From an uncultured Eubacteriales bacterium (GTDB taxonomy: Bacteria; Bacillota; Clostridia; Lachnospirales; Lachnospiraceae), in assembly GCA_900316115.1 (NCBI GenBank), contig ONBN01000003.1:1-64000 (forward strand): a stretch of 64,000 nt of DNA, given 5' to 3'. This document shows positions 36,994-46,013 of the stretch, piece by piece. Below the pieces are notes generated by a model. It ran no database searches. It had not been told where the DNA came from and saw only the letters and a program-made list of their open reading frames with translations. Every line of letters starts with the position of its first letter. Position 1 is the stretch's first letter. The position numbers were made by a program, and so were the translations under genes.

Positions 36994-37122
36994 CCGCTAA
37001 GAAGCAGACAGATGGTGCAACAATAAATGTGTGAGAGATATAAAAACAGCGAATGCTTATAACAAAACTTACAGGAAAACAGAAACGCTGTATAAAAAGA
37101 AAATGAGAGAGAGGATATGAGT

Positions 37123-39075
37123 ATGAAGAAATTCAAAAAACTTCTTGCCGGTCTCCTTACCGGCGCAATGATGCTGGGAAGTATGTCAATACCTGCTTTT
37201 GCAGCAGGCAAAACACCAGTGATCGACACAACCAAAACAGGTTCTATTACTATTCACAAGTATGAATATAATGGAACAGGTGGAGTGATTGGAACAGGTG
37301 AAGCCTCAGACAGTGCAAAGGTACCAGCTGGTGCCAAAGCACTGGAAGGAGCAGGATTTACAATCTATAAAGTGGCAGATGTAAATGCACTGAAGGATTA
37401 TTACAGTGAAAATCCAACAGATCTGCCAAGTGTAGACCCCTATGTTGAAAATGGAAAAATTAAATCTGCATATGAAAGTAATAAAGTAGGTAACGAACAG
37501 AAAACGGCAGCAGATGGTACAGCTAAATTTGAGAATCTTGAACTTGGATTTTATGTAGTTATTGAGACTACAACACCGGACAAGGTTACTACTCCTGTAG
37601 CACCATTCCTTGTATCTATTCCAATGACACTTAAGTCTGGAGATGACTGGTTATATGATGTACATGTTTTCCCGAAGAATAAGACTACATATGGTGGTGT
37701 TACACTGGAAAAAGAGGGAAAAAATAATACAAAGCTTGCAGGTGTAACTTTTGTACTTCAGAAACAGAATGGATCATCATGGACAAATGTGACAACAAAT
37801 GAAAGCACTGGTGCTGCATTAACACTTGTTACAGATTCAAATGGTCAGATTAATGTAGATGGTCTTTCACAGGGTACATATCGTTTTATTGAGACCAACC
37901 GCGGCAATAATGATGGTTATATTATGGATGGTGCTACTACCTATGAGTTTGTAGTAGGTGCTGATGGAAAAATCACATATAATGGTAAGACAGAAAATAA
38001 TATCACTATTACTGTAAAGAATGATAAACCTGATATGACTAAGAAGGTTCAGAAAAAAGATGGTACATTGGGTCAGGACGCTGATTACAGTATTGGAGAT
38101 CTGGTTCCATACAGTATCACAGTATCTGTACCGGAAAATATTGATAAACTGAAAACATTTACCCTTACAGATACTCCTAGCAATCTGGAGGATAAAGTAG
38201 ATACAGTTGAAATTAAAGAAAATGATACAGCAATTTCAAAAGATGCTTATAATGTTGCAAAGGATGGTAATGGATTTAAAGTTACATTTGATCCTACAAA
38301 GATGAAAGCTTATGCAGGAAAGAACATTACCATAACTTATAAGGCAGAATTACTTTCAACAGCTAAGACAACTACAGAAGGTAATCCGAATACTGCGGAA
38401 CTGGAATACTCCAACAAAATTCTTCCAGATTCTAATGATGGAAGTAACCCGAACACACCTGGTACACCTACAACAGACAAGATTACAGATACAGCAACCG
38501 TATATTCCTTTACGATTCAGGTATTAAAGAAAGCAGAAAGCAGCGATGGAAAAGCTCTTGCAAATGTTAGCTTTGAAGTATATAAAGAAGTAACAGCAGG
38601 CACTTCAAATGCTATTACCGGCGATGACGCAAAGGCAAAAGGCCTTAATACTACAAAGAGCTGGCTCAAGATTGGTGATCTTTCAACGGATAGTGAAGGT
38701 AAAGCTTCAATGTCAGGTCTTGCTAATGGAACATACTATCTGGTAGAGACAAAAACAAATGAAGGTTATAATCTTCTGAAAGGACCTGTAGAAGTAAAAC
38801 TGAGCATTACCTATACTACAACTACAAGGGATGAGTATTATACAGATGTAAATGGTGTAAAAACATTAGTGAAGCATGAAGTAACAAAGACAGAGTTTAA
38901 AAATGGAAATGCTGATTCCGATGGTATCCAGATCCAGACTGTTGTCAACAAGAAAGGCTTCACACTTCCTGTAACTGGTGGTATGGGTACTGTACTGTTC
39001 AGCGTGATCGGATTTGCACTTGTACTGGCAGGTGTGGTTGTGATCACTGCTTCCAGAAAGAAAACAGCAAAATAA
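37123..39075 (+). CDS. Major pilin, isopeptide-forming backbone subunit
   Basis: 650 residues. Signal peptide (cleavage near AFAAG), N-terminal domain with SITIHKYEYNG, pilin motif in YDVHVFPKNKTTYG whose Lys is the expected sortase C linkage site, Cna-B domains (KKVQKKDGTLGQDADYSIGD; NTAELEYSN), a last SpaA domain with E-box TYYLVETKTNEGYN, and the sorting signal LPVTG near 615-619 followed by a membrane helix and RKKTAK. Codons are biased to A and T at third positions in the middle, more than in neighbours. The ATG at 37123 has GAGAGAGG at good spacing; the ATG at 37117 is too close. Forms the fibre shaft with the adjacent class C sortase. Confidence 0.9.
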   Translation: MKKFKKLLAGLLTGAMMLGSMSIPAFAAGKTPVIDTTKTGSITIHKYEYNGTGGVIGTGEASDSAKVPAGAKALEGAGFTIYKVADVNALKDYYSENPTDLPSVDPYVENGKIKSAYESNKVGNEQKTAADGTAKFENLELGFYVVIETTTPDKVTTPVAPFLVSIPMTLKSGDDWLYDVHVFPKNKTTYGGVTLEKEGKNNTKLAGVTFVLQKQNGSSWTNVTTNESTGAALTLVTDSNGQINVDGLSQGTYRFIETNRGNNDGYIMDGATTYEFVVGADGKITYNGKTENNITITVKNDKPDMTKKVQKKDGTLGQDADYSIGDLVPYSITVSVPENIDKLKTFTLTDTPSNLEDKVDTVEIKENDTAISKDAYNVAKDGNGFKVTFDPTKMKAYAGKNITITYKAELLSTAKTTTEGNPNTAELEYSNKILPDSNDGSNPNTPGTPTTDKITDTATVYSFTIQVLKKAESSDGKALANVSFEVYKEVTAGTSNAITGDDAKAKGLNTTKSWLKIGDLSTDSEGKASMSGLANGTYYLVETKTNEGYNLLKGPVEVKLSITYTTTTRDEYYTDVNGVKTLVKHEVTKTEFKNGNADSDGIQIQTVVNKKGFTLPVTGGMGTVLFSVIGFALVLAGVVVITASRKKTAK

Positions 39076-39147
39076 GAAGCATATGAAGTTATACGGCCAA
39101 GATGTTATGCATATAACTCTTTGAACGAAAACTGATATGTGAAAGAA

Positions 39148-39225
39148 AATCCTCCGGCTGCAGCAAATGCAGAACGGAGGATTTTTAAAACAGCCGGTAC
39201 ACTGAAATCAGTAGAACCGGCTGTT
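39148..39225 (+). terminator. Tandem terminator hairpins after the major pilin
   Basis: First: AATCCTCCG with CGGAGGATT plus TTTT (39148-39186). Second: AACAGCCGGT (39189-39198) with ACCGGCTGTT (39216-39225). The remaining gap up to 39661 is AT-rich and holds the small hairpin at 39425 and a likely promoter at 39576. Confidence 0.8.
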
Positions 39226-39424
39226 GTTTATCTTGGGTATTTTCTGAAATATCATCGAAAGTATTTCGGAATATCTCTTATGTATTCTTAGATTATCTTT
39301 TGTGGTTTAATAAATCATCTTAAGTAGTATTGCTTTTTCAAGCATCTTTATTGTACGATTTTTGGCGAAATTTGTCAAGGGAAATTTTACTCTTTTAATA
39401 TATAATCATCAAGAATAAGTAGCG

Positions 39425-39487
39425 TTCGTTACAGGCAGAAAACGAAGCCCTGATATATAAACATCTCTTTTCTGCCTGTGACAGGAA
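39425..39487. repeat. Miniature relative of the long-hairpin repeat (about 63 bp)
   Basis: Contains the conserved tail GAAAACGAAGCCCTGATATA continued by TAAACAT.TCTTTTCT, as in copies A and B. It is bracketed by a different perfect stem, ACAGGCAGAAAA (39431-39442) with TTTTCTGCCTGT (39468-39479). It looks like a deletion derivative retaining only one end of the core, with a stem of new sequence but preserved pairing. Confidence 0.7.
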
Positions 39488-39575
39488 CGAAACTGGAATT
39501 TCTTTCGTGCTTATATATATATGAATTTTTTAATATTTTTCACGAATATGTTGCATGGCAGTAATCATTGATTTG

Positions 39576-39584
39576 TGGTAAAAT
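39576..39584 (+). promoter_or_regulatory. Possible extended -10 promoter of sortase 2
   Basis: TGGTAAAAT (TGn plus a near-consensus -10), about 80 bases before the sortase start. The -35 region is poor. Confidence 0.4.
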
Positions 39585-39661
39585 TTAAAAATATGTAAGA
39601 CAAAACAAAAGGTTTTCTGACCAAGATATCAAAACGATACACAATCAGATACCCCGGATGG

Positions 39662-40591
39662 ATGGTGAAACAAACGATGAAAAAACCAAGACTGGTCACA
39701 ATATTCAGCCTGATCCTGATCCTGGCAGGCCTGGGCCTGACCGCATACCCGATCATCAGCAATATCCTTGCCCAGAAAAACGCATCAGAGGCAATAGAAG
39801 ATTATAACGACCAGGTACAGGACATGGACGAAGAAAAAATAGATGCAGTAAAAGAATCCATGAAGCAATATAACCAGCAGCTTGGACACGCTGTGGTCCA
39901 GGACGAAACAAGCGAAGCAGTAAAAGAAGCCGCAGAAGCGGCTAAGAACGGTGACAGCACCGATGCAGATGGTAATGACACGGACGGCGGTATCCACAAA
40001 ACCATGATGGAAATCGGCGATGTGATCGGTTACCTGACCATACCGGTTATTGATGTAAACCTGCCCATTTATTACGGAACCTCCCAGGAAGTTCTTGCAA
40101 AAGGCGTAGGCTATGTACCGGAAACTTCTTTTCCGCTGGGAGGCGAAAGCACTCACAGTGTGCTTACCGGACACAGAGGACTTCCGGAAGCCAAGCTTTT
40201 TACAGATATGGATAAAGTAGAAGAAGGGGATCAGTTTTACATCCATGTACTGGACGAGATCCTTGCTTATCAGGTAGACCAGATCAAAGTTGTAGATCCG
40301 GATGATACAAGCGACCTTGATATAGTACAGGGAGAAGATTACGTTACCCTGGTTACATGTACCCCATACGCCATTAACAGTCACAGGCTTTTGGTGCGTG
40401 GACATAGGGTTGAGTATACAGGAGAAGAAAACAGCAAAACTGTATCACAGCTCAGACCTGCAGCAATGGCACGACGGATCGTGGACGTATGGCCCTGGTT
40501 CCTGTTTATGATGGCAGGAGTTGTGGCTGCAGAGGTGATTCTTATCCTTGTGATTTTGATCCGTAGACACCATAAAAATAAGAAGAAATAA
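39662..40591 (+). CDS. Class C sortase (pilus polymerase) 2
   Basis: 309 residues; N-terminal membrane anchor (about 12-32), a long acidic insertion with Asp/Gly (about 95-115), sortase domain (about 120-245), C-terminal membrane helix and a HHKNKKK tail. Catalytic His in VLTGHRGLPEAKLF, Cys in TLVTCTPYAINSHRLLVRGHR with the Arg. Closely related to sortase 1 but separated from it by 12 kb and lying after the major pilin. An ATG at 39677 (MKKPRLVTIF) is an equally plausible start, since neither has a good ribosome site. Probably polymerises the major pilin, sortase 1 handling the minor pilin; inferred from adjacency. Confidence 0.9.
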   Translation: MVKQTMKKPRLVTIFSLILILAGLGLTAYPIISNILAQKNASEAIEDYNDQVQDMDEEKIDAVKESMKQYNQQLGHAVVQDETSEAVKEAAEAAKNGDSTDADGNDTDGGIHKTMMEIGDVIGYLTIPVIDVNLPIYYGTSQEVLAKGVGYVPETSFPLGGESTHSVLTGHRGLPEAKLFTDMDKVEEGDQFYIHVLDEILAYQVDQIKVVDPDDTSDLDIVQGEDYVTLVTCTPYAINSHRLLVRGHRVEYTGEENSKTVSQLRPAAMARRIVDVWPWFLFMMAGVVAAEVILILVILIRRHHKNKKK

Positions 40592-40642
40592 ATCCAGAAA
40601 ATAATTGAGATTACAAAAAGAACAAAACGGGAGGAACATACG

Positions 40643-41584
40643 TTGAAAAATACAAATGCAGACAGGATCATGCAGGAAGTACGCAAGGTAATTCTGGGAA
40701 AGGACGAATGCATCCGCCAGGTGATGACTGCCATTTTAGCAGGCGGCCATGTATTGATCGAGGATATTCCGGGAGTAGGTAAAACCTCCATGGCACTGGC
40801 TTTTGCAAAGGCAATGAGCCTTAAGCAGAACCGTGTCCAGTTTACGCCAGACGTACTGCCCTCAGATATTACCGGCTTTTCCATGTACGTAAAAGAAACC
40901 GAAAAATTTGTGTATCAGCCTGGCGCTGTAATGTGCAACCTGTTTCTGGCAGACGAGATCAACCGTACTTCAGCAAAGACCCAGTCAGCCCTTCTGGAGG
41001 TAATGGAGGAAGGCACGGTTACAGTAGACGGCGTTACCAGGAAAGTACCGGATCCCTTTGTGGTGATCGCCACAGAGAACCCTATCGGTTCTGCAGGAAC
41101 CCAGATGCTTCCGGAGTCCCAGTTGGACCGTTTTATGATCTGTATTGAGATGGGCTATCCGGCTCCTGAGGATGAAATGGAAATCCTTATGGCACAGTCA
41201 GAAATCCGTCCCCTGGAGGCTGTCAGCGCTGTTACAGACGGAGAGGAACTGAAACAGATGCAGGGAGCTGCAGCACGGATTTTCGTCCACCCAACGATCT
41301 GTTCTTATATTATAGAGCTTGTAAATGCCACCAGAAAGCATGAACTGGTAACACTGGGACTTAGTACCCGAGGTGCCCTTGCAGTTACAAAGCTGGCAAA
41401 GGCGAATGCATATATGGAAGGCAGGGAGTACGTGCTTCCGGAAGATGTGGTGCAGGTATTTCCGACTGCAGCTGTCCATCGTCTGAAAACAAGTTCCAGA
41501 GCTGGCATGAATCATGGGGCTGCCGCAAAGATCATCCAGGAGATCCTTACCTCTGTGAAGCAGCCTCGCCCGGAGAAAGGCTGA
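40643..41584 (+). CDS. MoxR family AAA+ ATPase
   Basis: 313 residues, TTG start with GGGAGGA upstream. Walker A in LIEDIPGVGKTSMA, VQFTPDVLPSDITGFS, Walker B LADEINRT, sensor 1 ATENPIGSAGT, LPESQLDRFM. MoxR proteins are chaperone-like ATPases usually encoded with a DUF58 protein, as here; the unit is thought to help assemble or activate cell-envelope or metal-containing proteins. The stop overlaps the DUF58 start (TGATG). It may be part of the pilus transcript, since only 51 bases separate it from sortase 2. Confidence 0.93.
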   Translation: MKNTNADRIMQEVRKVILGKDECIRQVMTAILAGGHVLIEDIPGVGKTSMALAFAKAMSLKQNRVQFTPDVLPSDITGFSMYVKETEKFVYQPGAVMCNLFLADEINRTSAKTQSALLEVMEEGTVTVDGVTRKVPDPFVVIATENPIGSAGTQMLPESQLDRFMICIEMGYPAPEDEMEILMAQSEIRPLEAVSAVTDGEELKQMQGAAARIFVHPTICSYIIELVNATRKHELVTLGLSTRGALAVTKLAKANAYMEGREYVLPEDVVQVFPTAAVHRLKTSSRAGMNHGAAAKIIQEILTSVKQPRPEKG

Positions 41585-42636
41585 TGAAGAGAAAGATTTT
41601 CTATATTTTGTTGATTGTGCTTACATTTTTTGGAGTGCTTGTAAATGGCAGCGGATTTTCCTGGTTCCTTTTGTTCTTTGAGATCCTGTTTGCCATTTCT
41701 ATGGCAGTGTGGGCGCATTTGGCAGCAAAAAAAATAAAAACAGAGCTGGAACTGGATCAGCCTTTTATTTTCAGGGGAGATACCGAAAAAGCAGTGCTGA
41801 AGATCCATAATCCAATGGCTTTTCCAGTGCCGGACATACAGGCAGGAGTTATACTGTCCGATCCTGTGGCAGAGGGGCAGGAAAGCAGGAAAACAGTACA
41901 TGTGGCTGCCAGCGGAAAAGGAAAAGATAAATGGCAGTTTCAGGTGCAGCCTGTGCATTGTGGGATTGTAAAGGTGCAGATCCGTGAACTGCGGGTTTAC
42001 GATTATCTGGGACTTTTTTATGGGAAAATATCTGTGCCTCTGTTAAAAGGCGCTTTTGCCGTACTTCCCCAGATTCATCCCCTTGTTCTTGAAAAAGAGC
42101 CTGAAAATGGAGCAGAACAGGGAGAACAGTGGGAAAATGTTCTTGCAGGGCTTGGCTCTGACAGCCAGGAGATCTTTGACACAAGAGTCTACCAGAGGGG
42201 AGATGCAATGAAAAATATCCACTGGAAGCTTAGTGCAAAGGCAGAAGATCTTCTGGTAAAAGAGTTCAGTATGCCTATGGATCTTCGGGTTCCGGTCTTT
42301 CTGGATACCCGTGTAAAAGATCCGGATAAGTTTACAGCAGAGGATAAAGACAGGTTCCTGGATCTGGCAGCATCCCTTGGCAATTATTTTGTAGAAAATC
42401 AGATTGCCTTTGAATTTTGTTGGATGACAGAGGATCATATGGAAAAGTATATGGTTGAAGATCCGGATTCCCTGTATCAGGGATTACGTGAGCTTCTTTT
42501 GATTCCTTATTTCAAGGCAGAAGAGGCAAAAGAAGGGATTTTTACGGAAAAGGAAAAAGATGTTTTGCCGGTGCGGATTTTGACAACTGGGGAAATATGT
42601 GTGGGAGATCAGATGTATGGAAATCTTGGTGTTTGA
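41584..42636 (+). CDS. DUF58 domain membrane protein
   Basis: 350 residues. Two close membrane segments at the N-terminus (about 4-45), a beta-rich external part, then the DUF58 motif in SQEIFDTRVYQRGDAMKNIHWKLSAK with LVKEFSMP, a von Willebrand-like fold partner of MoxR. Translation is coupled at both ends: it starts in the moxR stop and its last 20 bases overlap the next gene. The trio moxR-DUF58-transglutaminase is a recurring bacterial cassette of undefined job. Confidence 0.88.
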   Translation: MKRKIFYILLIVLTFFGVLVNGSGFSWFLLFFEILFAISMAVWAHLAAKKIKTELELDQPFIFRGDTEKAVLKIHNPMAFPVPDIQAGVILSDPVAEGQESRKTVHVAASGKGKDKWQFQVQPVHCGIVKVQIRELRVYDYLGLFYGKISVPLLKGAFAVLPQIHPLVLEKEPENGAEQGEQWENVLAGLGSDSQEIFDTRVYQRGDAMKNIHWKLSAKAEDLLVKEFSMPMDLRVPVFLDTRVKDPDKFTAEDKDRFLDLAASLGNYFVENQIAFEFCWMTEDHMEKYMVEDPDSLYQGLRELLLIPYFKAEEAKEGIFTEKEKDVLPVRILTTGEICVGDQMYGNLGV

Positions 42637-44992
42637 TACTTCTCATGTACAGGATGAGAGGAAAAAGGGAACAGGGAAAAAGAACTTTCTTTTTTCATTT
42701 CTGGCACTTTTTCTGGCTGTTTTTGTTCTTATTGGAGGAATAGTTTCTGCATTTTCAATTCCTGTAACATTTTGGATGCTGATGATCGGTATGGCAGTTT
42801 TCAGCCTGTTTTTTACCTGGTTTTATATGGATCAGCGCCTGAATGGAAAAAGGTTTCTTGCAGGTCTTGGACTGGTGGTGCTTTTAGGCGGCTTTTGCTT
42901 CTTTTTACAGGATCCTCTGATCCGTGGCTTTTACAGCACAGCCAACAGTGTGATCCGGAAGATCAATCAGGCGTATTCAGGAAATCTGAATACATTTGAT
43001 GCTTCAGGCAGTGGAACAGACCTGTTTTTCCTGGTGCTTATTTTTATACTTGCAGGGATCCTGGGAGTCTTTATGGTAAAAGAACAGAAATGGCTGCCAG
43101 TGCTGGCTGTGTTCTTTCCAGTATTTGCCCTTACAGGAGCAGCAGGCGGAAGGCCGGGAAGTGTGTGGCTTTATTTGCTTCTGATGATCCTTTTGCTGAT
43201 TTTTACTGCTGCAAGGAGCCATCTTTCAGGATGGAAGTGCGGGGTTGCAGCTGTGGTGATCGCCCTGGCGGTTTCTGTGCCTGCCTGGTGCGTTGCAAGA
43301 CCGCTGTCCGGTACCCAGATCCCTCAGATGTCAAAAGCAGGAACAAGGATCCAGAGCCGCCTTCTCCAGTCTCTTTGGCAGATCCTGCCGAAAATCTTCG
43401 GAGGAAATCTGAACCTTTCTATTGAAGGTGTAGGCGGAGGAGTAGAAAACGGTGTTTTAGGTGCTGTGGATGGATATTATTTTACAGGTGTGGATGCACT
43501 GAAAGTAACCAGCAGCCAGAAGCCCAAGGAAACCGTTTATCTGAAAGGCTTTGTTGGAGAAACTTACACAGGCAGCAGCTTTGAACCTGGTGACGGAGAA
43601 GTATTCCAGGATACTGCGGTGGCATGGAATACAGAAGGGGATTCCGCTGTATATATTCAGAACCTGCCATTTCTGCGGATGATGTATTATGAAAAAACAG
43701 CAGACCAGCCAGTGACAGCAGCGCAGATCACAGTGGAAAATCTGAATGCCAACACACAATATACATATGTGCCTTATAATGCATTTTTAAATGATAATTA
43801 CCAGATCTACGGCGGAGATGGTTATGTAGGCGGTCAGACGGCTCAGGATGATATATTTTCATTTTACTGGCGGGATGCCTACAAAGAGGCAATGGAGAGC
43901 TATCGTGACGGTGAGAATACAGATGGTGTGCTGAATGAGACGGAGGCCTCTTACAGGGCTTACTGTGATACCCGTGACCTGCAGGTGCCGGAGCAGGGGC
44001 TGGAGCACCTGAAAAAGGAATGTGCCCAGAAAAAAGAAGAAGAGCACTGGGGCCAGTCGGATATGGGAGATGTGCGCCCGGACTGGGATATTGCAGATGA
44101 ATATGAAGAGATCCGGCAGTATGTGGTAAAAAGGCTGGTAAGCCAGTGTTCCTATGAACTGGATGTGGATAAGCTTCCTGAAGGACAGGATTTTGTGGAA
44201 AAATTTCTGTATGATACAAAGGAAGGCTACAGCATGCATTTTGCGGCAGCCGCTACCATGATGTTCAGACTGTTTGGTGTACCTGCCCGATATGTGGTTG
44301 GCTATGCAGCTCCAAAAGAGATTTTTTCAGCAGATGGGAATGGCAATTATACAGCGGTTCTGGAAGATAGCAATGCCCATGCATGGGTGGAGATCTACCA
44401 GCCATTTCTTGGATGGACACCAGTGGAAGTGACACCTGGCATGGAAGCAGAGGTGGCAGAAGAGGCTGATACAGATGTGCAGGATCAGGCAGCGGTTCCT
44501 GAGGAGGACACAAAAGCAGAGGATAATAAAGACCAGGGAAAAGGAATTGGGATACTTGACTGGATATCCGGCCATTTTGACCAGATACTGACAGCTGCAG
44601 CAGTGATCCTGGTACTGACAGCAGGATGGCTTTTATTTGCAAAGCAGAGAAAAAGACGGAAGTGCAGGCTTGGCATTGGACTGCCTCCTGCCGGAAGAGT
44701 ACAGGCATTATACAGATCTGTTTATCAGCTGTTGATACATGCAGGCATGCCTAAGGAATATACGGAGACAGAAGGCCAGGTCACAAAATATCTTCTGGAT
44801 GCAGGTGTTCTCACAGATCTGGAAGAAGCAGAGAAAATGAAACTGCTTGTTCTTGAGGCAAATTACGGTTTCAGGGGGCTTTCCAAAGAAGATACAGCCT
44901 TTATGGAGGAACTTTACAGACGCACCAGGAAGGCTGCCAGGAAAAAAGATTTTCAAAAAATGGCAAAATACGAAATTGCGAGAAAAAAATAA
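42617..44992 (+). CDS. Transglutaminase-like membrane protein with Ser at the nucleophile position
   Basis: 791 residues (TgpA-like). N-terminal membrane domain with about 6 segments (1-230), a large external part with the transglutaminase-like core (about 515-610), a further membrane helix (about 655-675) and a cytoplasmic DUF4129-like tail. Core landmarks: EGYSMHFAAAATMMFRLFGV, PARYVVGYAAP, NAHAWVEIY, GWTPVEVTPG. The usual pattern is GYC.HFA, with Cys as nucleophile; here the codon is AGC (Ser). The His and following Asp region remain. It may be a non-catalytic binding domain or use Ser. Start at 42617, fixed by GGGAGA 9 bases upstream, not at 42599. Confidence 0.85.
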   Translation: MEILVFDTSHVQDERKKGTGKKNFLFSFLALFLAVFVLIGGIVSAFSIPVTFWMLMIGMAVFSLFFTWFYMDQRLNGKRFLAGLGLVVLLGGFCFFLQDPLIRGFYSTANSVIRKINQAYSGNLNTFDASGSGTDLFFLVLIFILAGILGVFMVKEQKWLPVLAVFFPVFALTGAAGGRPGSVWLYLLLMILLLIFTAARSHLSGWKCGVAAVVIALAVSVPAWCVARPLSGTQIPQMSKAGTRIQSRLLQSLWQILPKIFGGNLNLSIEGVGGGVENGVLGAVDGYYFTGVDALKVTSSQKPKETVYLKGFVGETYTGSSFEPGDGEVFQDTAVAWNTEGDSAVYIQNLPFLRMMYYEKTADQPVTAAQITVENLNANTQYTYVPYNAFLNDNYQIYGGDGYVGGQTAQDDIFSFYWRDAYKEAMESYRDGENTDGVLNETEASYRAYCDTRDLQVPEQGLEHLKKECAQKKEEEHWGQSDMGDVRPDWDIADEYEEIRQYVVKRLVSQCSYELDVDKLPEGQDFVEKFLYDTKEGYSMHFAAAATMMFRLFGVPARYVVGYAAPKEIFSADGNGNYTAVLEDSNAHAWVEIYQPFLGWTPVEVTPGMEAEVAEEADTDVQDQAAVPEEDTKAEDNKDQGKGIGILDWISGHFDQILTAAAVILVLTAGWLLFAKQRKRRKCRLGIGLPPAGRVQALYRSVYQLLIHAGMPKEYTETEGQVTKYLLDAGVLTDLEEAEKMKLLVLEANYGFRGLSKEDTAFMEELYRRTRKAARKKDFQKMAKYEIARKK

Positions 44993-45011
44993 TAAAAAAT
45001 GGCAAGACCTA

Positions 45012-45040
45012 TTGAAATCAGCAGATGAATGGGTTATAAT
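45012..45040 (+). promoter_or_regulatory. Sigma-A promoter of the ribU transcript
   Basis: TTGAAA (45012-45017), 17-base spacer, consensus TATAAT (45035-45040). It starts transcription just before the FMN riboswitch. Confidence 0.7.
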
Positions 45041-45059
45041 CCAGCATGTAAAAAGAAAA

Positions 45060-45189
45060 TTTCTTCAGGGCAGGGTGATCAGAGAACGAATTCTGAAATT
45101 CCCTACCGGCGGTATAGTCCGCGACCCGCTTAAGGCGGCTGACCTGGTGAGATTCCAGGACCGACAGTATAGTCTGGATGAGAGAAGAA
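45060..45189 (+). ncRNA. FMN riboswitch (RFN element)
   Basis: Aptamer controlling riboflavin genes. Conserved blocks in order: TTCTTCAGGGCAGGGTG, AATTCCCTACCGGCGGTATAGTC, GCGACCCGC, then GACCTGGTGAGATTCCAGGA, CCGACAGTATAGTCTGGATG and AGAGAAGAA, closing the P1 stem with the 5' TTCTTC. Six-stem order is complete. It lies between the promoter and a terminator, then ribU, so FMN binding should favour termination. Confidence 0.95.
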
Positions 45190-45231
45190 CACACAGATAC
45201 GTATGATTATGTACGAAGATAAGTGCGTGAT

Positions 45232-45258
45232 GCCCCGGAAGAGATTCCGGGGCTTTTC
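45232..45258 (+). terminator. Riboswitch-controlled terminator
   Basis: GCCCCGGAA with TTCCGGGGC around a 4-base loop, followed by TTTTCTGTT; about 40 bases after the FMN aptamer and 100 before ribU. Confidence 0.85.
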
Positions 45259-45357
45259 TGTTACCATGTATCTGTAAAGTCAGCCTTTGGCAGGCGTTAT
45301 AAGATACATCTTCCACTGGGAATTTTCTTTCAGAATAATTTCAAAGGAGAGATTTTA

Positions 45358-45993
45358 ATGAGTGAACAGGTATTAAGAAGCGGAAACGCAATGGAGAGAA
45401 GCCGTACAAGGACTATCGTACAGGTGGCAATGCTGGGAGCAGTGGCAGGAGTTCTGATGAATTTTGAATTTCCCATCCCATTTCTGGCGCCATCTTTTTA
45501 CCAGATGGACTTCTCTGAGATTCCGGTGCTGATCGGTTCTTTTGCCATGGGACCTCTGGCAGGCGTACTTGTGGAACTGGTGAAGATTCTTGTGCACCTT
45601 GTTACAAAGGGAACCATGACTGCAGGAGTAGGAGATGTGGCTAACTTCCTGTTTGGATGTGCTTATGTAGTTCCGGCAGGTCTTCTGTACAGATATCATC
45701 ATGTAAAGACAAGAAAGCATGCAGTGGCTGGTATGGCTGCAGGTACACTGCTCACTACGATCCTGGCATGCTTTATCAATGCATTTGTACTGCTTCCGGC
45801 TTACGGTAAGGCATTTGGTATGCCGGTACAGGCGTTTGTGGAAATGGGAACAGCTGTGCACAGCTCTGTAAACAGTCTTCTGGGCTTTGTAGCACTGATC
45901 ATTGTTCCGTTTAATTTAGTGAAATATACAATTGTATCAGTGATCGTATTCTTTATCTACAAGAGGATCCGTGTGGTCCTGCGAGGTGACTGA
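45358..45993 (+). CDS. ribU: Riboflavin ECF transporter substrate-binding subunit RibU
   Basis: Membrane S-component of 211 residues with about six helices that binds riboflavin and works with a shared ECF module (not in this window). Diagnostic pattern FEFPIPFLAPSFYQMDFSEIPVLIGSFAMGP is conserved in RibU, as is the downstream VELVKILVH segment. FMN riboswitch control confirms the substrate. The ATG is set by AAAGGAGA 8 bases upstream; an in-frame start at 45223 would read through the terminator. The Nudix gene follows after 20 bases. Confidence 0.94.
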   Translation: MSEQVLRSGNAMERSRTRTIVQVAMLGAVAGVLMNFEFPIPFLAPSFYQMDFSEIPVLIGSFAMGPLAGVLVELVKILVHLVTKGTMTAGVGDVANFLFGCAYVVPAGLLYRYHHVKTRKHAVAGMAAGTLLTTILACFINAFVLLPAYGKAFGMPVQAFVEMGTAVHSSVNSLLGFVALIIVPFNLVKYTIVSVIVFFIYKRIRVVLRGD

Positions 45994-46013
45994 TACAGGG
46001 AAAAGAGGTCAAT

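Noticed and set aside
45223..45357. Longer RibU starting at 45223
   Set aside because: It would be translated through the riboswitch terminator and has no ribosome site; the ATG at 45358 does.
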